Below are positions 19,731-32,077 of a stretch of DNA of 64,000 nt, in pieces. Both the position numbers and the translations under genes were made by a program. The notes under the pieces were generated by a model, which saw only the letters and a program-made list of their open reading frames with translations, was not told the origin of the DNA and did not search any database. Numbering within the stretch: position 1 is the first letter of the stretch; every line of letters starts with the position of its first letter. The DNA lies in contig CM057230.1 in NCBI GenBank assembly GCA_029891385.1, positions 50,137,414 through 50,201,413 of the forward strand, in the 5' to 3' direction. The DNA comes from Erythroxylum novogranatense (lineage: Eukaryota; Streptophyta; Magnoliopsida; Malpighiales; Erythroxylaceae).

Positions 19731-21737
19731 TACCTCTTTTAATTTTTTTTTTGTTTTTAAAAATCTGAAATAACCTTCTAACTTTGAACAGGTCTAACTT
19801 TTCACCCCGAAATCGAAATTTCATAAATTTAGTGGCAATAAAAAGATAAAAGGAAGCTATACAACTTCCTACAAGCATTTAAAAACTAATTTAGCCATTA
19901 AGAGGGTCATAAATTGCTTCAAAGTTGCAGCTATTTAAAAATTTACATTTCCTATACAATGCCAAGAATTTGAGAATTTATATCTTTTAGCACACAAGTC
20001 TAAAAATGACACATTTTATCTCATTGGAAAGATAAGAAGATGACCTACAAGTTTCATGAAGGGTGAAAAAATCAATTCAATGATTAAAGAGGGTAAAAAC
20101 ACACTCAAAGTTTCAGCTTATAAAAAGATCATTGAAACAGTAAATTTACCTAAATAAACAGTAACTGTCAACTTCCAAACCTCATAACTTTTTATTCCTA
20201 ACTCCAATAATTGCAAATCATACCTCATTTTAAAGATAGAAGGATAATCTAAATTTTTTATGAAGAAAGAAAAAATCAAACTATCTCTAAGAGGGTGAAA
20301 AAGCCCTCCAAATGTTCTACAAAATTTTATGACTAACAATAGTAGCTGAAATCTTTCAGCTCTCATAACTTTTTCATCCTAAGTCCAATTGTGACAAAAT
20401 TTATGTCATTGGAAAGATCTAAACATGTTCTATATTCTTCAAGAAGACCACCCAAACTAGTTCAAGCTCTAAAGTGTTCTAAAACCTAAGTGAAGTTGCT
20501 GCCCAATTTTAGGAAAAATTGGACAGCACCTCCCCTATTATATCACTAACCAAACTCTTCAATTCAATTCATCCCGACTCAAGTACTTGCATGAAAACTC
20601 AATATCCAATGGCAGCAACACACTCCTAGGCTTCTAAACATTTCTCAAACCATAAGGCAATCTCACTCCTAAGCATCTACTCATTTCCAATCCATAAAGT
20701 CACATGATTTCATTCTTTCCCTTTTGGTCATTCTCAACCATACAACAATACATTCTTAAAAACCATACATAAGATACATTTAAACTTCAAAACTCTTACA
20801 TTTACATGGAAATAAGTAAATACAAATCCTTAGAGGGAATTTTAGCCCAGATACATGAACATCTCTAGAACAAAATACAAAATACATCATTAGTTCCAAA
20901 ATGCTATCTAAAGCCTTGTTTTCTAACATATGATTTCAAAAACAAAAATGCATCGGAGTATGCCTCAATCCCAATGCGGTGACTCGGTTTCTCGCTCGAC
21001 ACCTGTGGAGGGGAAATGGGGGGTGAGCTCGACGACTCAGTGGGTAATAACTTAATAAACGAGAATATAAACAAAAATCATTATTCATTCTTTCATTTCC
21101 AAAACAACATCACATTAAGGAAAACATTGACAATTTTCAAATCTTTTCGTAGAATTTATCACGTCAAACAATTTACAAATATAACATATCACAAAATAAT
21201 CTAACTTTTCACAAAATCACAAACAAGATGGTTGGTGGATCGAAGCAGAGCGTACTACACATTTCCATAAGCGGTCATGTAGCCAGTGACGAGATGAGAG
21301 TCCATGAGAGGAACTCCATGACCACTAAGCAGGCGGGAGGAGAAGCCTATGGGTAGAGAGGTGCACCTGACTCAGACTGGACCACCACAAACCCAAAGAA
21401 AACATGCATATCACCTAATTCACACAATTTACATACATTAACAACAAATAGCTTTTACTAAATTCACTTTCACTTGATTTTCACAATTTGCCAAAATTAC
21501 ATATCCGAACCTATTCACTTAACAAATCATTTAACAAACACTTTCAACATAAACTTACATATAAAAGATACTTTATACAAATTATAATCAACACAAAGGG
21601 TAATTCATTTAAAATTCTTAAATCATTGGAAAGCATAATTAACTTTTATTATAAAACTTTTATTTAGCCTACAACTCAATTATTAAGCAATCACCCACCT
21701 TAATTCCTTTTCATTTAGGATTGATCAAATGGCCTTG

Positions 21738-24700
21738 TGTAGCACCCCACTCCCGCGAGACCCGAACCCGACATCGACGGTGATATCCGAGCCCACGACC
21801 CACGAGGGTGATATCTTTAGGCGATCAATGCAATGTAAAACTCACTATGATATATATTTTTTAAGCAGTTGAGTCTTGTGAATTAGAATAAGCGATTCGG
21901 GCCGTGATACGAAAACCCATATCGGTCATACACTTTATCCAAAATCACTTTTCAAACAATATTTATCAATTAGGGCCCTCGAACAATTCAGTACTATTTT
22001 TGCGAATATAAATTTACATAAGTCAAAATAACACAAATCAGAGGCGTGGTGATCCCGACCTTAACTCGACTTGCAATTGGTACTCATACTCTCGTGCTGA
22101 CAGGGTACTCTTGATCCTGAAAATATTTGCAATGTTGGGTGAGTTTGCGAACTCGGTGAAAACCATCATCGATGGTTCACTCAATTCATGCATATTCAAT
22201 CAATTTACCAAATATCACATACTATCACAATTCACAAATGTAAAGCATATCACCTTTCATACCATCCATATTAAATCATACCATTTATGCAATGAACATG
22301 TGACACTTTTCATTTCGTTTACGTTGTTGTGTGATGCGCTGAAACGGTCCGATAGCAGGCACATTCGTTGAGCGGTGGCTCGAAAACATGGGCTTGAAGC
22401 CTAGTACATTGAGCCTAAGGCTCGAATCGTTGGACACGAGGTCTGTCGTTGGTGAAAGCTCTCATGCTCGTTAGGCGTGATATGCCCCGATACGGTGGCT
22501 GCTCTATCTGGCGCCTTTATATGATCATAATGTGATGCATGCAATGAACATGTTCCAATTTCCATTTACAAGTCAATGTTATTTGCCATATCTTCGGACT
22601 TTCGGTCCGGTATTTCAATCATATACATTTCCCATTTATTGCATCCTACCATATTATTAATTTAAATTTCCTTCTTTCTTATTAATGCCAAGTGTCATGA
22701 CATGTGTCATGACACTCTTTAGCCCTTTAAATGAGTCTCGATTCTTCCATTTGGGGAGAAGAAAAGTAAAAAAAAAACTTGGCTTGCTTCATTTCACCGT
22801 AGCTTTCCTCTCTTCTCTTTCAATAGTTTCTCATTCTTGGCTTGTTGGAGTTGCTACTCTCTTTGTTCTTCCTTGCATGCTTATAAGCTTAAACCTTCTC
22901 CCTCCTTACTAAAATGGGGTTGAGAAGGTTTAAGCTTATAAAGTCTCAATTCACGAATTCAAGTTATTGAAACAAAGAAAATAGAACCAATTGAAAGAGG
23001 TATGATAAATATTGTTTGAAAAGTGATTTTGATAAAGTGTATGATCGATACGGGTTTTCGATCACGTCTTAATCGCTTATTCTAATTCCGCACTCAACTG
23101 CTTTTAAAAAATATCATAGTGAGTTTTACACGCATCGACCGCCTAAGATACCACCTCGGGTCGCGGCTCTGATATCACCGCCGATGTCGTGTTCGTCTCA
23201 TGGAGCGGGTGCTACATTCAGGTATCGAGCTGTGTTTCGATCCTGTGACCCTTAAAATTTTCAATTTTTTTGTTACAACCTTATTAATTTAAATTTCCTT
23301 CTTTCTTATTAATGCCAAGTGTCATGACATGGGTCATGAAACTCTTTAGCCCTTTAAATGAGTCTCGATTCTTCCATTTTTGGGAGAAGAAAAGTATAAA
23401 AAAAACTTGGCTTGCTTCATTTCACCGTAGCTTTCCTCTCTTCTCCTTCAATAGTTTCTCCTTCTTGGCTTGTTGGAGTTGCTACTCTCTTTGTTCTTCC
23501 TTGCACGCTTATAAGCTTAAACCTTCTCCCTCCTTACTAAGATGATAACCATGCATGGGGTTGAGAAGTGAGGAAGTAGAGTGGTCTTGGTGTCTTATTA
23601 AAGAAAAGAATTGAAGAGTGAAGGATTGATTAGTGGAAGCTTGAATAGAGGCACAGTTGGAACGTCATCCTACCGACGTTGCAGAGACTTCCCGGCATTA
23701 GCTCGGAAGTACAGGTGAGTAACCTAGTTGGTTCCTCAATCTATATGTGATGAAAATGATGTGGTTATGCCATGTGGAGATAATGGAGGGATTATGTGTG
23801 TTTGCTTTTGAATGATTTCGGACCATAGGTGTCCGAAGTATTGGAAACTTGTTATCGAAGTGCTATTTGCGTGTAACTGTTTGTGAATGTTTACATTGGA
23901 GATCTCGGACCAAAGGTTTGAGGAAATGGGAAATTGATATTGAAGTGTTAATTGTTTGTTTGATACATTGGATGTATTTGTCAATGTGATATGGTAGGAT
24001 GCAATAAATGGGAAATGTATATGATTGAAATCTGGACCGAAAGTCCAAGATATGGCAAATAACATTGACTTGTAAATGGAAATTGGAACATGTTCATTGC
24101 ATGCATCACATTATGATCATATAAAGGCAGTTGTGATCGGAGCAGCCACCGTATCAGGGCATATCACGCCCAACGTATATGAGAGCTTTCAGCAACGCAC
24201 AGGACCTCAGGTCCAACGTATTCAGAGCCTCAGGCTCAATGTACTAGGCTTCAAGCCCGATGTTTTCGAAACCACTTGCTCAACGCAATGTGCCCGTTCT
24301 TCGGGGCGATTTGGGGCCACGGTCACAACAACGAAACGAAAATGAAAAGTGTCACATGTTCATTGCATAAATGGTATGATTTAATATGGATGGTATGAAA
24401 GGTGATATGCTTTACATTTGTGAATTGTGATAGTATGTGATATTTGGTAAATTGATTGAATATGCATGAATTGAGTGAACCATCGATGATGGTTTCTCCG
24501 AGAGATTCGCAAACTCACCCAACATTGCAAATATTTTCAGGGATCAAGAGTACCCGTTAGGCGGGGAGTATGAGTACCAATTGCAAGTCAGAGTTAAGGT
24601 CGGGATCAGTTCACGTCTGCATTTGTGTTATTTTGACTTATGTGTAAATTTATATTCCGCAAAAATAGTACTGAATTGTTTGAGGGCCCTAATTGATAAA

Positions 24701-24925
24701 TATTGTTTGAAAAGTGATTTTTGATAAAGTGTATGACTGACATGGGTTTTCGTATCACGGGCCCGAATCGTTTATTCTTAATTCCGCGCACTCAACTGTT
24801 TAAAAAAAAAATCATAGTGAGTTTTTACACTGCATTGACTGCCCTAGCATACCACCCTCGCGGGTCGCGGGCTCGGATATCACCGTCGATGTCGGGTTCG
24901 GGTCTCGCGGGAGTGGGGTGCTACA
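21738..24925. mobile_element. Foldback element F with about 0.9-kb inverted arms and 5-bp target duplication
   Basis: 3188 bp inside an LTR of element D. Ends TGTAGCACCCCACTCCCGCG and its inverted copy CGCGGGAGTGGGGTGCTACA. The flanks are ccttg at 21733-21737 and 24926-24930; the uninterrupted LTR copy (near 36230) has this word once. Left arm about 21738-22654, right arm about 23989-24925, readable as inverted copies along their full length. The loop contains a third, partial copy of the arm end (23004-23216, same orientation as the right arm, also ending gctaca) and a direct duplication of about 260 bp (22654-22913 and 23281-23540). TG...CA ends with a 5-bp duplication are LTR-like, but the arms are inverted. 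No transposase or integrase ORF is visible. Confidence 0.85.
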
Positions 24926-25695
24926 CCTTGCTTCTTCCTCCACTAGCCTCACTTCACCTTCATTAAACATGATTATCCCATAAGCATAAAAGATAGCAAA
25001 ATTTAACTTTCTAAGGAATGGGAAAACATGAATTAACAACTACCTAACCTTGCCCATACCTTAACTAAGCTATTTAAACCCAAAACCCATCAAGAAACTT
25101 CAAAACTTTTGAAATTTTCCTTACCTATATGAAACCCACGAAATTCTCTTTTTTGCTTCCAAGGAAAGATTAAACTCTTCCTCTTCCTCTTTCTTCTTAA
25201 AGATCACTCTAGTTCCCTTTTCTAAAGCAAAATAAGACAAAGCTCTTACTTCTTTTCTTCTTCTTCTCCTTCAACCGAAGTTACTCTCCTCTCTTTCTCT
25301 CATAAAAATTCGTAAGCCTCCTTCTTTGATGGTTGTCGTAAGTCTTCTTAAAAGACTTAGGTAAGTCTTATTCTAACTTATAAAACCTAAGCCCCTTCAC
25401 CAAAACTACGTCATTTCATTAAAGCTCTTCCTTCCCTTATAATTTTCGTCCATTACACTTATTCATTCAAGCCCCTTCATTTGATTTCCTTTGTTATATG
25501 TTTAATGGCATTTAAATGGGCTAAAAGCCCATTTTTCTAAACCTTAAGCCTTAAAAAAACCTAAGCAACTTCCTAAAGTAATACTACACCAACTTATGCC
25601 TTTAATTTCTCAGAATTTCTTAAAATTCTAATTTTAACTAAAACCTTTCAATTTATTTTTTATTAACTAAAAACTAAAATCCCAAATAATTCTAA

Positions 25696-26274
25696 CTAAA
25701 AAGAAGTAATCAATCTAAACCTCAAAATAAAGAAAACCTGCTTAAAGCGAATCGGGGCCCAACATTTCTCCCCCTTTAAAAGAATTTTGTCCTCGAAATT
25801 CGTACCTGACATACTGAAGAGATAGGGATACTTCTCCTTCATAGCTTCCAATGGCTCCCACATGGCCTCTTCCACGGAATGGTTCCTCCACAAGACCTTT
25901 ACCAACTGCACAGTCTTGTGCCTAAGAACCTTTTCTTTAGTATCCAAGATCTGCACTGGAGGCTCTTCATAACTCAGATCATGACTCAACTGAACTTCAT
26001 CAGCTTGAATGACATGGGAGGGATCTGATCGATATCTCCTCAGCATAGAGACATGAAAAACGTCATGAATCTGGGATAATTCAAGAGGCAATGCTAACCT
26101 GTAAGCCAACGGACCAATTCTCTCCAGAATCTCATAAGGCCCCACATACCTCGGACTCAGCTTACCCTTCTTACCAAATCTGAGAATCCCTTTCCAAGGG
26201 GAAGTCTTAAGAAACACCTTCTTACCGACCTCATACTCCATCTCTTTCCGGTGAGCATCTTCATAACTCTTCAT
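25696..26274 (-). pseudogene. Integrase C-terminus with chromodomain-like tail, element D
   Basis: 192 residues: 'KVFLKTSPWKGILRFGKKGK', 'LSPRYVGPYEILERIGPLAY' (GPY/F-type module), 'HDVFHVSMLRRYRSDPSHVI', then a chromodomain-like end with 'PVQILDTKEKVLRHKTVQLV' and 'KVLWRNHSVEEAMWEPLEAM'. Chromodomain tails direct integration to marked chromatin in chromoviruses. The ORF runs past its normal end into the 3' LTR (25764). Confidence 0.85.
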
Positions 26275-26919
26275 TACATCTCCGAAATGCCTTGACTATG
26301 TTTTATCAAGTTGACCTTATCAACGGTCATCTGTATCAACTCTGGACCCAAAAGTTTCCTGTCTCCCTCTGCATCCCAACACACTGGAGTCCTACATCTC
26401 CTCCGATACAGAGCCTCATACGGCACCATCTGAATGCTCGAATGATACGAATTATTATATGCAAATTCGATCAAGGGCAAGTGCTCATCCTATGCTCCTC
26501 TAAAATCCATAACACAAGCCCTGAGCATTCCCTCAAGAGTCTGAATGGTCATCTCAGACTGACCATCGGTCTGAGGATGGAAAGCAGTGCTGAAACTCAA
26601 CTTAGTGCCCAAAGCCTCCTGCAAATAGCCCCAAAATCTCGAAGTAAAACGAGGATCCCTATCAGACACTATCTAATCCGGGATCCCATGCAATCTCATA
26701 ACCTCATCAATGTACTTCTTAGCTAACACATGTAGAGGATCTGTCTGTCTGATTGCCAAAAATTGGGCTGATTTCATCAATCTATCCACAATCACCCATA
26801 TGGCATCATGCCTTCTACTGGTCCTGGGCAACCCCATCAGAAAATCCATAGTGACTCTCTGCCATTTCCACTCAGGAATGGATAATGGTCTCAACTGGCC
26901 TGAAGGTGCTTGATGCTTA
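26274..26919 (-). pseudogene. Integrase catalytic core, element D (cut by element H)
   Basis: Minus 26963-26673 and 26480-26274 carry 'QRVTMDFLMGLPRTSRRHDA', 'IWVIVDRLMKSAQFLAI', 'VLAKKYIDEVMRLHGIPD' and 'LIEFAYNNSYHSSIQMVPYE', 'ALYRRRCRTPVCWDAEGDRK'. Stops lie near 26672 and 26489. The real integrase sequence begins at 26919; the first residues of the longer ORF come from the inserted transposon. The upstream zinc-binding part is at 29773-30080. Confidence 0.85.
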
Positions 26920-27429
26920 GGCTGCGTTTGGTTAGTGTCTATAGGAGTGAGGACAGTGGACAAGGACGTTAAAGTCCTGTCCTTAATCGTGTTTGGTTAC
27001 TGTCTGAGTTTGATTTTTGTCCTGTCCTAAAAGGACATGGACACAAAAATTTGTCCAATCGAAATCTGTGGTACAGAAACCACTGTCCAACGGACAAATT
27101 TTGTAAATGATGGGACTACCCTAATTTTTTAAGGTCTGAAACCTAAAACGCAGGGTTCTTCGTCTTCGACTTCCTTCCTTCGTGTTGATCATCTTCGTCT
27201 TCGTCTTGACTTCATCCACGGTAGCTTTTGTTGTTTGTTTTAGATTCTTGTCTCCTCTTCCCCTTCTTACCCTTCTTACCCAAATCCCAACGCCATTAAG
27301 CCACAATCTTCCATTGCCTTTATCGCCTTCTCTAATATCTTTGTAGAAGTTATGCGGTTCATCGAAACATTTCTCTTTACGTGGTTGAAGAGTTGCCGAT
27401 TTTTCGTTTTACATTTCTAGTTGTAAGCT

Positions 27430-27500
27430 CAATTGGTGGTTTTGGGAAATGGTACAAATCGCTATTGCCTCTCGAGAAGCCATCAAGAGTCGACCATGTA
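27430..27500 (+). pseudogene. First-exon-like fragment of an IQ-domain (IQD) gene inside element H
   Basis: Reads 'GGFGKWYKSLLPLEKPSRVD' and then a possible donor site (cat|gtaatc). Short N-terminal exons of the form 'GK(W)xKSLL..KK/EKPS' are common in plant IQD calmodulin-binding proteins. An ATT stands where the start ATG might be expected just upstream, so the copy would not start normally. Weak on its own, supported by the clearer exon at 28083-28551. Confidence 0.45.
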
Positions 27501-28082
27501 ATCATTAAACTCAAGAAAATCACTTACCCATTTGTTAAGCTTCGTTTTGGTTTTGATTCTTATGCTCTATTTTTACCGTGTTAAAGGAAAAGCAGTGACA
27601 CTAAGGAAAAGAAGAATTTTGATGCTATATTGTGTGATGCTTAGCAATTTGTTATGAAGTTTAAGTCTTTAATCCGAAATCTCATGTATAATTGGGTTCC
27701 CATGTTCCACTTATTGTGTTTGAAGGTTAAATGGCTACGTTTTGAGACATAGTCAGCTATTAGTTAAAGATAGTAAAGAAAGGAATTAGAATGGGTGGTG
27801 TAGAAGGTGAAGTTTCTGGGTGGTGGATAGAGAAATGAAACCTATCTGAAATATCAGAATCTAGTTTTTAGTTGATGATTTCTCAACAGGTAATGAAGTT
27901 GAAAAGAATCGAAAGTCAATACTTGCCCTTTTCTTTGTTTTGGCTGGTTTAGTTAATGGAATGTGTGAAGAAGATGAATTGATGTTGAAGAAGGTATAAT
28001 TTAGCTACTAGCTACCACAATTGACTTGTGTGCAAGCCGTGGTTTCTTTTGTTTAAGTATCCCATGTATTTTTATGCTTCCA

Positions 28083-28551
28083 GCCTTCAAGATCATGTGC
28101 TAGTCCAAATACAAGGACAAAAAACTCAGCTTTCTCGTACAAGGATCAGAGGCTTAGTAATGGTATCCCTGGAAGGAGCTTATTAGAATGTTGGATGGCT
28201 GCGAAGCCATGGGAAAATAGATTGATGGAAGAAGAAATTCATACAGACTTATCAGGGACTTTCTTTCCTAGGAAAAGTGAAGAAAGTTCTGCACATTTTT
28301 CTGAATATGACACAGTAAAAGTAAGGAAAAACAATGTCTCAACCAGAATTCATGCTAAACCTCCTGAGATCGGGCAAGCTATTCGATCATCTTCGCCCCA
28401 ATTACTTAATTCATTCATGATGAGAGCTCAGACTCAACTTCTACATCATTTCTCCAATTCCAATGGCGTGAACACCATAGAGGTGGGCGGGGTTGAGGAT
28501 TGTTATAGCCAAAAGCCAAGCTATATGAACTGTGACAGAGTCAATTAAGGC
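28083..28551 (+). pseudogene. Captured exon of an IQ-domain (IQD) calmodulin-binding protein gene
   Basis: After a possible acceptor (tatgcttccag) the frame reads 'SCASPNTRTKNSAFSYKDQR', 'LSNGIPGRSLLE', 'WMAAKPWENRLMEEE', 'SEYDTVKVRKNNVSTRIHAK' and stops at about 28548. The W-M-A-A-K-P-W-E-N-R-L-M-E-E block followed by V-K-V-R-(K/R)-N-N-V is diagnostic of plant IQD proteins, which bind calmodulin and associate with microtubules. The IQ motifs themselves are not visible, so only part of the gene was captured. Further open sequence to 28744 has no recognisable domain. Confidence 0.75.
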
Positions 28552-29772
28552 TAAGCACAAAGGTTGCATTTACTATCCTCACAATGTGAAAAAGGCATTT
28601 TCTAGCGAATCGGTTCCAAATGAGGCCAATGACTTCGATGGAACACAAAACAAGCATGAGCTCAAATCCTTGATTAATTTCTGCAATGACCTTTACCCAC
28701 TACCATTTGGTAGGCATGATGAAATTCGAACACGACTTTACTAAGCAATACCATTACTGCTTCTGCAAATGGAGTTAACAAAGTTTTACGTAAGTTCTTG
28801 GTTCATATATCAATGACTTCAACTACTTGTTGCGCCCTTTATGGTTCTGAAGCCATTATCAAATCATAGAGATTCACATTAAAAGAATTTGTGCTGAAAA
28901 AGAGCATTTTCAATCTGAATTGGTGATTGGATATGTTTTTGAATCAGGTTTGTGTCATATGTTTTGGAATGACTCATTAATGGGATGAAAATATCCTAGG
29001 AAGCTTGTAAAGTAACAATGAAAGACTTGCTCATTTATGTTTGTGATTTCGACTTTTCGGTCTGACCAGATTGTGGAGTTCGATCATACAACTAGTTTGT
29101 GTTCCTTATTTAAGTAGGTCCACATAAATGTGTTGATCTCCACATAAATTATTATCATGATAATAATTTTATATTCATAATAATTTTACTATTTTGTGAT
29201 TACACAAATTATAATCATGACATGGGAAAATAAATTATTACCATACCAATGATAATGATGATGACATAATTTTACTTAATATTAATATTTATATTAATTT
29301 TATTATTTTGTGATTACAGAAATTATAATAATAACATAATAATAATTATTAGAGTTGCAAATAAACTTTAAATAAATATTTTTACACTTATAAAATAACT
29401 AATGAATTATACTAACAACAATTACAAAATTAATATTAATTGTATCAATAATTATTTTATAAAAAATATAATTAATAAGATAATTAATGTTAGTAGAGTT
29501 GCAAATACGCTTAATATAACTATTGACACAATTATGAAATAACCATTGAAATACATCTTTCTAATACATTATACTGCAAGGGCATTTTTGACATTAAACA
29601 CTGTTTTTTATTACATCTCATCGCAACCAAACACATTTACATCGCAGGGGCGAAGACAATTTTCTCATCACATCCACCGCATGACCAAACATCTCACTGC
29701 CTTCAATTCTTGTCCTGCCCTGTCCTGTCTTGTCCTGTCCCTACCTGTTACAGACGCTAACCAAACAGACCG
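28552..29772. other. AT-rich right half of element H
   Basis: No gene is recognised. 28552-28744 stays open ('INFCNDLYPLPFGRHDEIRT') but matches nothing I know and may be the tail of the captured gene. 29100-29530 is very AT-rich with repeated 'aattataat' words. The last 100 bp carry cctgtcctgt repeats leading into the terminal inverted repeat. Confidence 0.5.
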
Positions 29773-30080
29773 TTAGTCTTAACTTGCTGACACACCAGAT
29801 ATTTACTCACATACTCGGCCACATCCTTCTTCATACCTCTCCACCAGAAATGTTCCCTAAGATCCCTGTACATCCTGGTGTTGCCTGGGTGCATAGCATA
29901 AGGTGCATTATGCGCCTCATCCAGAATCTCATTTTTTACCTCCTTGACATCAGGAATACAGAGCCTATTCCTGACTGTCAGAAGTCTATCATCACTCAGC
30001 ACCATACCGAACTCCTTACCCCTCTGCACCTCTTCCCGCAGCTTACTCAATTCGGGATCCTGAACCTGCAATTCTCTCAC
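29773..30080 (-). pseudogene. Integrase zinc-binding N-terminus, element D
   Basis: Reads 'LLTVRNRLCIPDVKEVKNEI', 'LDEAHNAPYAMHPGNTRMYR', 'DLREHFWWRGMKKDVAEYVS', 'KYLVCQQVK'. The HHCC ligands are largely present (H of EAHNA, H of AMHPG, and the cysteine pair position S/C...C of YLVCQQ, the first C replaced). It stops being viral at 29773 where element H begins; the last residues of the ORF are transposon sequence. Confidence 0.8.
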
Positions 30081-30142
30081 CTTTTCTCTAAGGATCGGTC
30101 ACACTTGAAAAGTAGCAATCATGCAATCAGACTCTTCCTGCT

Positions 30143-30748
30143 TCAAACTGATCCTAAGCTTACCATCTCTTCCAATAGCGGCAGATAGAATGTCTGCACA
30201 TATGCTATGGAAGACTTCCTGCTCAAAGCATTTGCAACAACGTTAGATTTACCTGGATGATACTCAATCAACAGGTCATAATCCTTGAGCAGCTCAATCC
30301 ATCTTCTCTGTCTCAAATTCAGCTCCTTTTGACTCAACAAGTATTTGAGACTCTTATGATCTTTAAAGATCCTAGTTTACACTCCATACAGATAATGCCG
30401 CCAGATCTTCAAGGCAAAGATCACAGCTGCTAACTCCAGATCATGGGTCAGATAGTTCACCTCATAAGGTTTAAGCTGCCGTGAGGCATATGCTATCACC
30501 TTATCTTCCTGCATCAGCACACATCCCAACCCCTTTCTGGAAGCATCACTATACACAGTATAACTCCCCTCTCCTATGGGTAAAGCCAGAACTGGAGCAC
30601 TAGTCAACCTGTGCTTGAGCTCCTCAAAGCTCTGCTGGCACTCATCACTCCAGACAAACTTATGGTTCTTTCTCAACAATTTGGTCAAAGGAGCAGCAAT
30701 CATGGAGAAACCCTCCACAAATCTCCCGTATAACCTCGCTAAACCCAA
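30143..30748 (-). pseudogene. RNase H of element D
   Basis: Minus 30748-30377 reads '[20 protein letters not shown]', '[20 protein letters not shown]', '[20 protein letters not shown]', '[20 protein letters not shown]', '[20 protein letters not shown]'. Minus 30340-30143 continues '[20 protein letters not shown]', '[15 protein letters not shown]'. Catalytic acids are visible (D in YSDAS, E in HDLELA, with N replacing D in VANALS). A stop near 30375 breaks the frame. Confidence 0.85.
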
Positions 30749-30754
30749 AGCTCC

Positions 30755-31420
30755 TCACCTTTTCATTTGTGGTGAGCATGCCACCACAACCGCTTCAATC
30801 TTCTTGGGATCCACATGCACCCCCTTCTCAGAAACAATGTGGCCAAGGAAGAGCACTTCTCGAAGCCAAAATTCACATTTAGTGAATTTGGCATACAACT
30901 CTCTCTCCCTCAATCTTTGCAATACAATTCTCAAGTGCTCCTCATGTTCTCCCTCACTCCTGGAATATATCATAATGTCATCGATGAACACGATAACAAA
31001 CTGATCCAAAAATTCCTTAAAGACCCTGTTCATCAGATCCATAAAAGCAGCAGGAACATTGGTCAATCCAAAAGGCATAACTAGAAATTCATAATGGCCA
31101 TACCGTGTCCTGAAGGCTGTCTTGCTCACATCAGACTCCTTAATCCTGAGTTGATGGTAGCCAGACCTGAGATCGATCTTAGAGAAGACCGTTGCCCCCT
31201 GCAGCTGATCAAACAAATCATCTATCCGAGGCAGAGGATACTTGTTCTTCACTGTCACCTTATTGATTCTCCTGTAATCAATGCAAATTCGCCAAGTTCC
31301 ATCCTTCTTCTTAACAAACAAGACCGACGCTCCCCAAGGTGAAGTGCTCGACCTAATAAACCCCTTCTCTAATAGATCCTCCAACTGCTCCTTAAGCTCT
31401 TTCAGGTCAGCTGGAGCCAT
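30755..31420 (-). pseudogene. Reverse transcriptase of element D
   Basis: 221 residues with a complete palm: '[20 protein letters not shown]', '[20 protein letters not shown]', '[20 protein letters not shown]', '[20 protein letters not shown]', '[20 protein letters not shown]' and active site '[15 protein letters not shown]', then '[20 protein letters not shown]'. A typical chromovirus RT with FIDD in the active site. The frame is open within this piece but separated by stops from protease (near 31422) and RNase H (near 30752). Confidence 0.9.
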
Positions 31421-31423
31421 CCT

Positions 31424-32077
31424 TTAAGGTGGAATAAAAATAGGAGCTGTCCCAGGAGCCAAATCAATAGCGAACTCAATCTCCCTCTCCGGTGGCAAAC
31501 CGGGCAACTCCTTAGGAAATACATCAGGAAATTCCCTCACAATGGGAATATCCTCCACCGTTCTCTCTTTCACACTGGTATCCATAACACACGCCAAGAA
31601 GGCTTCACAGCCTCTTCCCATCAGTCTATTAGCTAACAAAGCTGAAACAAGCCTTGGCGGTGTCAACTTCCTATCTCCTCTGAAAACTACTTTCTGACCC
31701 TCTCCCAGATCAAATTCCACTTCCTTTCGACCACAATCCAACTTCGCCTTATATTTCTCCATCACATCCATCCCAACGATCACATCTAACCCCTTCAGAT
31801 CTAGAGGTAGCAGATCCACTACCAAACTAGATCTATCGATCACAAGCTCACAATCTCGAAAGATCCAGCTCACAATAACATTCCTCCTAACGAGTACTAA
31901 CAAGGTGAAATCATCTAATAGAACTGATTGCATACCAGGCAATATCATACTGGCAGAGACATAAGAATGCGTGGAACCCGAATCAAAGAGTACATATACA
32001 TCAGAATGAAAAAGCTGAGCCATACCAGTAACAACCTCCGGTGCGGCTGCTGTCTCCTCCCGAGTCATAGCAAACAC
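31424..32077 (-). pseudogene. Aspartic protease and RT linker, element D
   Basis: Reads 'DVYVLFDSGSTHSYVSASMI' with the DSG active site, 'DLKGLDVIVGMDVMEKYKAK', and the linker 'VREFPDVFPKELPGLPPERE', 'IEFAIDLAPGTAPIFIPP' leading to RT. This is the retropepsin-like domain of plant gypsy elements. A stop at the position where 'YRMAPADL' would follow separates it from RT. Confidence 0.85.

Larger units (their letters stand above)
19103..25764 (-). repeat. 3' LTR of element D (interrupted by foldback element F)
   Basis: Minus strand starts TGTTGGGCCCCGATTCGC at 25764 and ends GGGGCTCCAACA at 19103. Interrupted at 21738-24925 by element F. Contains the conserved block 'acacctgtggaggggaaatg' near 21001 and a hairpin-rich tract at 19645-19730 (gtgcgac/gtcgcac units). 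Confidence 0.9.
26920..29772 (+). mobile_element. PIF/Harbinger-like non-autonomous element H carrying host gene fragments
   Basis: 2853 bp inside the integrase of element D, flanked by TTA on both sides (26917-26919, 29773-29775). Termini are imperfect inverted repeats: GGCTGCGTTTGGTTAGTGTC at the left and CGGTCTGTTTGGTTAGCGTC read inward from the right, 15 of 20 matching. TTA duplications with GTTTGGTT-type ends are typical of PIF/Harbinger elements. Subterminal repeats of cctgtcc occur at both ends (26950-27020, 29710-29745). No transposase is seen. Removing the element with one TTA leaves the integrase frame continuous across the site, which confirms the boundaries. Confidence 0.85.

Noticed and set aside
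28195..28548. Functional IQD gene
   Set aside because: Only partial exons are present, IQ motifs are missing, the start is ATT instead of ATG, and the fragment lies inside a transposon.
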